From: Dugong dugon
Lineage: Eukaryota > Chordata > Mammalia > Sirenia > Dugongidae
Direction: 5' to 3'
DNA: 64,000 bases
Assembly: GCA_030035585.1 (NCBI GenBank)
Contig: CM057482.1
Span: forward strand, 43,195,501 to 43,259,500
In this document: in pieces, positions 56,141 to 64,000 of the stretch
How the letters are laid out: every line of letters starts with the position of its first letter
Position numbering within the stretch: position 1 is the first letter of the stretch
The notes under the pieces: generated by a model
The model's input: only the letters and a program-made list of their open reading frames with translations
Database searches by the model: none
Told to the model about the DNA's origin: nothing
Position numbers and translations under genes: made by a program

Positions 56141-56561
56141 ACCTCTGTGGCCCTTATTTAAGGATATTGTAACTATCTTAGTTTCCAGCCTCCCTACTAA
56201 ATTCTTTGAAAGTAGCTATTATATCATATTTATCTTTTGATCATCTGGGTACCATTTAATCAGGGTTTGTTGATGTCTGAATAATAAATACTTCTCTCGC
56301 TGCATTTGCTGAAGTCTGTAAGTATCATCTACCCCTTCTTTTACTGTGGCTACATTTACTTCTTCCACTGATAAAAACAGATGATGGGTCTCTCAGTGGC
56401 AGGGATTGTATATATCATGTACCCTTGCACCTAGGAGAGAATGTAATGCACAGGAACTGCTCAATAAATGGTCACTGAATTAATGGGTAAAGTGTAGCCT
56501 TTTACATGCAGAATCTACATACAATGCAATGACTAAGTGGTAAGGTAAATCAAGCACAAGC
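56141..56561 (+). repeat. L2-like patches in otherwise unassigned DNA
   Basis: The gtatatatcatgtacccttg and aggaactgctcaataaatgg blocks (56407-56470) resemble an L2 3' end. The rest is not assigned. Confidence 0.45.
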
Positions 56562-56702
56562 TAACCCATTGCCCTTGACCAACTCGTAGCGACCCTATAG
56601 AGCAGAGTAGAACTGTTCCATAGGGTTTCCAAGGATCAGCTGGTGGATTCGAACTGCCAACCTTTTGGTTAGCAGCCAAGCTCTTAACTACTGTGCCACC
56701 TA
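56562..56702 (-). mobile_element. AfroSINE copy, short form
   Basis: Tail acccattgcccttgacc (a deletion removes part of the usual cgagtcgattctgac), complete body, and head up to tactgtgccacc. Confidence 0.92.
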
Positions 56703-58550
56703 CCTGACTCCAAATAGCACATTTTTCCATCATATCAGACAACTGAGGGTATGTTCTTTTACCCCAGGTGGTAACCGATCACCCTAAATGTATCTTGTAA
56801 AAAAACATGGGTTCACCTGGTGTGTTTCAAGCATTTATACTTTGGGTATATTACATATTAAGTAGTTGTTTCTCTGCTTTCCTGGTAATTTAAATCAATA
56901 TATGTGATCAGCATGTGAGGATACACAACTGACTTACATAAGAGCTTTTGAAACTCAGTCCATTCATTAGTGGAGCCAAGCCTGTAACTTTATTTCGTAA
57001 AATGCATATTTATACTTATGATTAATTTAAGAAAATAAAGAAAACATATATATATGAGGGGAAATCCCATTTATTTCATGACCAATCAAAGACAGCCTTC
57101 CAGAAGTGGTGATGTTGGTTGTTATGCTTTAACTTGGAAAGAAATGTGGGGAAGTCAAATGAGATTGTTTTCCCCTACCAATTAGGAAAAAAAAAAAAAA
57201 TTAACCTTAATGTTGATGGAGAATAGATTTGTTCTGTTTCACTTTTGTTACACATGCTGGGAACTTCACTGGAGATGAAATTGTGCTGCCTCAAAATTCT
57301 ATCACAGGAAGAATTTACCCACTACCTATATTTTGACTTGCAAATAAATTTTAGTTAGCATTTGACCAAAGCTCAGATCTTTTCTAGTATAATAATATTT
57401 TTTGTAGAACTGAAAAATTTATGATTGAGGATTGCACCTCTTATTTCTGATACTTGGAATAATACAGTCCTGAAATGGAAGAAAGACGGTTAAACTATCC
57501 ATATTGTAAGACAGAATCACTGATAGTAGTATTCTGTGACTGGGAAAATAAATGGTGCATTATCCACTAAAACAATTTTGAGAATTGACATCATTTGGTT
57601 CATTATTTAAAATTGTGCATGCTGAAGAATGACTTGAACGTTGTGCAAATTCTCAAATCTATCTTGGTTTTATGGACACTTTGAAAATACTACCAGTAAG
57701 ATGAAAAACTCAATTGTTCAGAATCAAACACATTGTTAGTCCTCCGAGAAGTAATTTCCTGTTAGCTTTTAAAGAGTAGCAGAAAAAAAAGACATGTTTT
57801 AAAAAATAAAAACTTTTAAAAGGGATTTTGTTTTTCTTCTAGCTTTACTTTTACTAAGTGTTTGAACGGAATAGATGTCTTCTTCATGTGAATTAATGCT
57901 AGATTAACACTGAGACAAAAATTGGAGTGATGAGTTCTTTCAGTTTCAAATGTACTAATTGTTTTTGTCTGCTATTTGCTGACACCCCGAGGTGTTGGTA
58001 ATATACCTACATTTTGAGGAGTAAGAAAACCAGGGTGTGGCCAACTACTGCCATCTCTATTTTTATCCATCTACCTATCGATAGATAGATAATAGATGAT
58101 AGATAGATACATATTTTATTCCCCACATTTTTACATTAGGAAATCTTCACCTACTTATATGTCCTGTACTGAGCTATGGTCCACAAGTAGTTGAAACAGA
58201 AAATGCAGGGTCTTCTGTGTGAGCCGACTCTAAGGATTTATTTAAATCAGTGTTTGTCAGAGTGGGGCGCAAGTACCTTAGAGGTGCCAAGAAGACCTAC
58301 TGGACTGTGAGAAAAACATATTAAAATGTGTGATTATTTTCTTTCTAATAAAGTAAAAAAAAAAATTAATATGTGAATGAACACTAATTCCTCTCCATTT
58401 ATCTATATGTCAGATCTTCAGCATCATAGAGGAACCCTGGCTTGGTGTTCAGTTATAACATATTGTAGAATATTGCGATTCACACACTCCTGGCTAAGTT
58501 CATGTGTAATATACAAATCTGGCTTCAATTAACTAACACAAAAAAATGAT
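56703..58550. other. Largely unique non-coding block
   Basis: About 1.85 kb, AT-rich. A (GATA)n-like tract lies at 58076-58112. Around 58250-58340 a cagtgtttgtcagagtggg start suggests a short hAT-type element, not confirmed. No gene. Confidence 0.5.
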
Positions 58551-58865
58551 TATTGTTGTTAGTTACCCTTAAGTCAGCCCCCTACTTGTGGCTGTTCCAT
58601 GCACAACAAAATGAAATGCTGCCCAGTCCTGCACCATCCACATGATTGGTGGTGATAAACAGAGTTTTCATTAGCTAATTTTCGGAAGTAGATTGCCAGG
58701 CATCTCTACCTAGTCCATCTTAGTCTGGAAGCTCCGCTGAAACTTGTTTAGCGTAATAGCAACATGCAAGCCATCATGGACAGACAGGTGATGCGTGTGC
58801 ATTGGCCAGGAATCAAACCCGGTCTCCTGCATAGAAGGTGAGAGTTCTACCTCTGAACCCCCTCT
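58551..58865 (-). mobile_element. tRNA-Gly-headed, RTE-tailed SINE
   Basis: Minus-strand head in 58865-58795 (ttcagaggtagaactctcac then cttctatgcaggagaccggg), body with the cttccagactaagatgg block, and tail at 58551-58565 (ttattgttgttagtt in antisense). Confidence 0.82.
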
Positions 58866-59348
58866 TACACACAAAATGGACCAGGGGCTAAAAAATGATT
58901 CCTTAGCAAAATCTGAAATTGATAAAAATAATAATGCAAGTTTATGTAAACAATAAGAAAAGGACAGAACTCTTCAACAGCCACACCTTCGATAAGGAGG
59001 AGATGGCATTTTGAAGAAGAACATTTAAAAATGTTTTCACTGTTATGTGATTTTGTTGTTCAAGTAATATGTGTGCACATATATATTTTCCTGGATCAGC
59101 CTGGTGGACAAGGAATTATACACACACATATGCCCAGGCATATACACACAGACACAAAACCTTGGAAACAATATTTCTAACCTCTTCAAAAAGTCTTTCA
59201 AATGACAGTTTCAGTGGGTTTTGAACCTACTTATTGAGCGTATAGAAATGCAACACCTTCTGATTAGTTTGCAAGACGAAGTGATTGACAAAAGGACGGG
59301 ATAAAATTTTGTAGAATTTCAACAACTTTTGCATAGTTTATCGATGCT
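58866..59348. other. Unassigned non-coding stretch
   Basis: CA/TA-rich patch at 59117-59158. Nothing else recognised. Confidence 0.4.
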
Positions 59349-59600
59349 ATTGAAAGTATGTGCCAAAAATTTTTATTGTGGTGAAAATATATATAACACT
59401 ATATTTGCCCATTTAATATTTTTATATGAACAGTATAGCAGTGTTGATTTCATTCATCATGTTGTACAACCATCATCCCTATCTGTTGCAAGATTTTCCA
59501 TTACCATTAACAGACACTCACTGCTTCCTAAACTATGATTCTGCTTTCCTCCTTCCTCCCCTAGTGACTCCTAATACACTTCAGTCTCCATAAAAATGCG
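59349..59600 (-). repeat. Ancient L1M 3' end
   Basis: The tttttattgtggtgaaaata, atgttgtacaaccatcatcc and ttgcaagattttccattacc blocks are antisense of an old L1 3' UTR. Confidence 0.75.
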
Positions 59601-62114
59601 TCAAATTTGTGTAAGATCTTTTTCAATGATGACGACCATTATAACTGAATATTGAGATAAACTGAACTTAGAATCAAACCTTCAAATTTCTGTAGACTTT
59701 GAGAAAGAATATGTTTACGATAGATATCACATCAATAATAATTTTAGTGAATTCAAAATATTATATTGTTAATAAACAAAATACATCCTATATCTCATCC
59801 TCTTTAATTCCTATTTCTCTGTTAGTTCTCTAGTATACATGAGAACAGTACTGCAATTTTGTGGTCTATAAATAAATTCATGTACATATGCTAGGACTGA
59901 ATGAGTCTGAGAATTCCCCAGGGCATCACGGCTTGGAATTGGATAATTATGCCTTGGAATATCTTACCTGATTTTTTCATTCAATATTATGTTGGACACA
60001 AATCTTGGAGTTGATGTTAATTAATAAACTTTTCTATAATGTATTTTATTAAAAGCAGTGGTACTTATTTGCAGATCGCCTCTGCTTTTAACTTTTCACA
60101 TTAGTACTCTTAAATCAGATTCTAAATAGCACACATATTATTGTTAATTTAGCAGACATTAAAATGCCATTGTGGCTATTGATGCTGCTGTTTGTTTTAT
60201 TCAGGTAAAACGTCCTTGTCCTATGTAATACATTATGTTACTATCAATACTATTAAGAAACTTGTTAGCAACAGTTGCATTTTTGCATATTTATATTAAC
60301 AAAACAACCCAATATTTGACCCTATTTTGTTCTCATCTCTTCTAAATTTGACGGCACATACTTATGCCTTTTTTGCTTGTAGTGTGTGCCTGAATATTGT
60401 AAAACATGATTCTATTGATCATGTTAAGAAAAAAGTTGCAGTAGAAGCATTTCATCCTAAAAGAATAATGTGATTTTTATTTTTATGGGTAGAGATTTAT
60501 GCTATTAATCTGCTTAGAGAACATTACACAATCAGGACAAAATATTGTTAAACTACATTAATTCAGATTAATTAGGAAGAACAGCTTATCTGCTTTTAAT
60601 AACTACAACAGAGTTACGCAATTTCTCTTGAAAACAAGGCAACATCTGCTATTTTCTGATACACACAGTGACTTAAATTAGAGTAAAAAAGGCTCTAAAG
60701 GGAGGGACTGCTTTCATGATTTTCAGTTAGCATGTACAAATAATTCCATTATTATATGCAAATTCATGTCTCTCCACTGTTTGAACGTTTTCCCCTTGAA
60801 TAAATATTCTTTCTACCATTTTGTGTACATTGATAATTCATCCAGCAAATTAGTTTATGCAAAGATTTGTTTCAGTCCAACCACAGTCTTATTTATTATA
60901 AATTCTGGATTAAGTAAAGTACAAACTACTTAGACTTCACTGAACTTCTCTCTTTGGTACAATAACCAGAGGATGTGAATCTTGAATTTCTGTGTCAAAG
61001 TTTTCCCAACTCCTTGACGAATGCTATGTTTCTTGGGATACCCATTACTCCTAGCATTACAGAAGTGGGGAAATCGAGCTCATTTTTCAGCTAAACTGCC
61101 TCTTTTTTCATTTTAGAAGATGGGTAGCCATGTCAGGAAGTGTAGATCTTAACAGGTCACCAAAGGCAATAGGTGTTGAATAAGCTGTTAGACAAGAGAA
61201 TTGGGAGACCTGTGTCATCATTCCAGGACCAGCATTGATTGACGGGAGCGGAGCTCAGTATTGGTTTTAGATAAACAAGACAAAGGCAAAGATTGAGAGT
61301 CACTGTTGAGGCTAAGGTTTAGAAAAGGTGGTTTCGGGAAAAAAAAAGTCAACAAAATAATAAGGAACTTTGTCATTTCTCTTTTGCCTTTCCTGATGTT
61401 CAGGTTCACGTCAAACAACCTGTGCACTGAGCTCCTGCTTCACAGAGGAGGTTAAATCTTATATCCGTGTGATGTTTATTCACTTCTCTTTTACTATGGA
61501 AAGAAGAAGGCATAACCTCATCACTTACAGGATAATGAGAAGAAGGAAAACAAAACAAGCTGTACATGCTTTAAAAAATAATCTTGTTACCTCCTGCATA
61601 TGGAGCAGGGAGTTTCCCCAAAGGAAGGAGAGTTCCTCCCTATGGAATTCTACCAGGAAGAAGTGCTGGAATCACAGATAAACCAGTACAAGGATCCGTG
61701 CAGAAGCTGTTGCTCCATACAACAGATTATTGGTATTATATATTTGGTATAATTCAATTCATTGCATTACAATATGTACCGCCATAACTTTTTTTGGGAG
61801 TGGGGAAAAGGGAAGCAGGATCACTCAATTTAAAAAAGGCCAAGAGTGGCTACGCCAGCAGTCATACCAGGGCAAGAAAAGTCACCCTTGGCTGTTCAAC
61901 ATCCATCTCATCTCCTCCTGAATGTTTCACACCATATGTGACTTGTTTCCTCCCTGGAAAATCTGACAAAGGATGTGTGATGGAAAGTCCTAAGTCCAGT
62001 GAGGCCTGTTACTGCCTTTGGGATGCATTTCTCCTAAAGCACTGTTGGGAAACTCTCTTTAGACTTATATCTGCTGGAAACTATCTTCCCAGTAGATGTG
62101 AAGTTATGTAAACT
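59601..62114. other. Largely unique AT-rich block
   Basis: About 2.5 kb with no gene or repeat recognised. The part 60460-60790 contains a perfect POU octamer atgcaaat (60756-60763) and many TAAT cores. Frames of up to 105 codons at 61469-62111 have no family features and overlap one another. Confidence 0.5.
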
Positions 62115-62508
62115 TGCTGTTGTCATTGTTAGTTGCCATCGAGTTGGCTCCAAATCATGGTGATGTCATGTACAATAGAACAAAATGGTACCTGGTCCTG
62201 CACCATATTCACAATCACTGGTATGCTCAAGTCCATTGCTGCAGTCATTATATATTTTGAGTGCCTCCCAACCTAGGGTGGTCATCTTCCAGCACTATAT
62301 TGGGCATTATTCAGTTGTGATCCATAGGTGGCTGATTTTTAGTAGATAACCAGGTTTTCCTCCTATCTGTCATAGTATGGAAGTTCCTCTGAAATCTCTC
62401 CACTATGGATGACTCTACTAATATTTGAAATAGCGGTGGCATAGCTTCCAACATCATAGCAACACACAAGTCACCACAGTATGACAAACTCACAGGAGGT
62501 AGTGGCAT
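62115..62508 (-). mobile_element. Short RTE derivative: 5' UTR fused to 3' end
   Basis: Same design as 55694-56140: the RTE 5' block at 62508-62390 (tgtggtgacttgtgtgttg then atgttggaagctatgccacc), the 5'-UTR blocks to about 62260 (gaagatgaccaccctaggtt then gggaggcactc), and then the RTE 3' end to 62115. The join is at a different place from the copy at 55694. Confidence 0.83.
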
Positions 62509-62849
62509 GTATACCTAGGTGTAGACTATCCAACTGTGAGTGAAACACAGTTGAATCTTGTCTTAGTTATCTAGCGCTGCTATGACAGAAATACTGCAAG
62601 TAGATAGCTTTAACAAACAGAAATTTATTTTCTCACAGTTTAGGAGGCTAGAAGTCCAAATTCAGAGTGCCTGCTCTAGGAGGAAGGCATTCTCTCTCTG
62701 TTGGCTCTGAAAGAAGGTCCTTGTCTCTTCAGTTTCTATTTACTTAGAGATCTCCATGTGGCTTGGCATCTATCTTACCTTATCTCTCCTCTCTACCTTG
62801 CTTGTTGAATATTTTTTATATCTCAAAAGTGATTGACTCGATACACACC

Positions 62850-63341
62850 TGTCATGGGCTGAACTGCGTCCCCAAAAAATATGTGTATCAATTTGGCTGG
62901 GCCATGATTCCCAGTATTGTGTGATTGTCCACTATTTTTCCTATGTGTGGTAAATCCTATCACTATGATGTTAATGAGATGGATTAGTGGCAGTTATGTT
63001 GATGAGATCTACTAGATTAGATTCTGTCTTGGGCCAATCTCTTCTGAGATATAAAAGACAGAAGTGAGCAGAGAGCTAACCTCATACCACCAAGAAACAA
63101 GAGCTTGGAGAACAGTGCTTCCTTTGGACCCAGGTTCCCTGCACTGGGAAATTCCTTGACCAGGGGAAGATTGATGACAAGGACCTTCTTCCAGAGTCGA
63201 CAGAGAGAGAAAGCCTTCCCCTGGAGCTGACACCCTGAATTTGGACTTGTAGCCTACTAGACTGTGAGAGAATAAATTTCTCTTTGTTAAAGTCATCCAC
63301 TTGTGGTACTTCTGTTAAAGCAGCACTAGATGACTAAGACA
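62850..63341 (+). mobile_element. Solo LTR with perfect 5-bp target-site duplication
   Basis: 492 bases, starting tgtcatgggctgaactgcg and ending gactaagaca (TG...CA). Flanked by acacc at 62845-62849 and 63342-63346. A TATA-like gatataaaag (63049-63058) and an aataaa (63271-63276) fit U3 and R. No internal retroviral sequence. Frames of 94 and 72 codons on the minus strand are not genes. Confidence 0.92.
63271..63276 (+). terminator. LTR polyadenylation signal
   Basis: An aataaa hexamer follows gactgtgagagaataaattt, about 65 bases before the LTR end, the usual place in this LTR type. Confidence 0.6.
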
Positions 63342-63428
63342 ACACCCTCCACTAATTCCGTCTCATTAACGTAACAAAGACAACTCATTCCCAAATAGGA
63401 TAATAAACACAGGCATAAAAACCTAATG

Positions 63429-63584
63429 TAACCCTTTGCTGTGGAGTAGATTCTGACTCACAGCAACCCTATAGGACAGAGTAGAACTGCCCCATAGGGT
63501 TTCCAAGGACTTCTTGGTGGATTCGAACTGCCAGCCTTTCAGTTAGCAGCCGTAGCTCTTAACCACTACGCCACAAGGGTTTCC
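63429..63584 (-). mobile_element. AfroSINE copy, short form, nested in the outer LTR
   Basis: Tail cctttgctgtggagtagatt, body and head (ccactacgccacaagggttt) all present. Outer-LTR sequence lies on both sides. Confidence 0.93.
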
Positions 63585-63650
63585 AGCCATAGGCTTAGAG
63601 GTTAGGATTTACAAAACATACTTTTGGGGGATACAATTCAGTCCATAACA

Positions 63651-64000
63651 AATCCCTATCAATTCCTCCGCTAACACACATTTTCTCGCCTGATTCTCAG
63701 TCGGAGCGTGCTTACATTAGCCTCCTTCAGGAATTTTAGGTAGGAAATTCAATCTGCAACTCAAGAAGAAACCATATGCATTTTAAACATTATGTAGTAG
63801 CCACAGTCTGTACTGATTGACTAGAGCTGTTTAAATTCCAGATTATCATTAGTTTAGACTATTTCTTGGCTTTATTACCCTTAAATTAAGTAAAGCTGAT
63901 AAGCAAAAATATATATATACATATCTTTTAAGCACTGGGAAATTGTTCATAAAATTCCAAGTCAATGCTTACAGTTCTAGCCCTGAATGCTTTAAAAACA
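63651..64000. other. Unassigned non-coding stretch to the window end
   Basis: A short TA tract (63910-63922) is present. No gene or repeat recognised. Confidence 0.4.

Larger units (their letters stand above)
62559..63650 (-). mobile_element. Solo LTR, MaLR/ERVL type, interrupted by two later insertions
   Basis: The outer LTR consists of 62559-62849, 63342-63428 and 63585-63650. Its end ttgtcttagttatctagcgc matches the LTR at 53957 in the same orientation. Flanks aatct (62554-62558) and aatcc (63651-63655) look like a 5-base duplication with one change. Later insertions are the LTR at 62850-63341 and the AfroSINE at 63429-63584. Confidence 0.85.

Noticed and set aside
61469..62111. Cluster of overlapping frames of 63-105 codons
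   Set aside because: Overlapping frames on one strand without shared composition or domain; no splice or start context supports a gene.

Overview
This is a mammalian nuclear DNA window. It is almost certainly afrotherian and most likely an elephant or another paenungulate. The diagnostic signal is about 22 copies, on both strands, of a tRNA-derived SINE of the AfroSINE type (head beginning near gccctggtggcgcagtgg, tail near gactcgacggcaac). These sit beside copies of an RTE/BovB-like LINE that shares their 3' end, with L1, L2, MIR and ERVL/MaLR-type LTRs. There is no operon, CRISPR array, prokaryotic gene or multi-exon protein-coding gene that I can recognise. Family names come from remembered consensus features, not from a database search.

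Layout. 1-3868: 3' part of an L1 (ORF2 remnant and 3' UTR). 4300-6302: MIR, AfroSINE and an ERVL-type LTR followed by a Leu-type primer binding site. 6960-7350: old L1-like repeat. 8570-11105: antisense ancient L1 with a nested SINE and a nested sense-strand L1 3' end. 11380-24180: SINE-rich DNA, including tRNA-Gly-headed SINEs, an RTE 5' end and a tRNA-Gly(TCC) pseudogene. 24180-34700: mostly unique DNA with MIR/L2, an LTR with about 60-bp internal repeats, and microsatellites. 34759-36015, minus strand: an intronless copy of NAGK (N-acetylglucosamine kinase) whose 344-codon reading frame is still open. 37455-48407: a nearly complete RTE on the minus strand, split by an AfroSINE that is itself split by a full-length but dead L1 of about 7.5 kb. 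48500-50120: ancient L2. 51579-56140: a mosaic of RTE fragments, a target-site-flanked L1 3' end, a solo LTR and SINEs. 56140-62100: mostly unique AT-rich DNA. 62115-63650: a short RTE derivative, then a solo LTR interrupted by a second solo LTR in the opposite orientation and by an AfroSINE.

How the parts relate. L1 and RTE supply the machinery: L1 is the likely source of the NAGK retrocopy, and RTE is the likely partner for the AfroSINE and tRNA-Gly SINE families, which share its tail. Nesting gives a relative chronology at several places. The only candidate for a functional protein is the NAGK retrocopy. It keeps the residues expected at the active site, but it has lost the normal stop codon and gained a 36-residue tail. 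Several repeat-free AT-rich blocks look like possible conserved regulatory DNA, which cannot be shown from one sequence.
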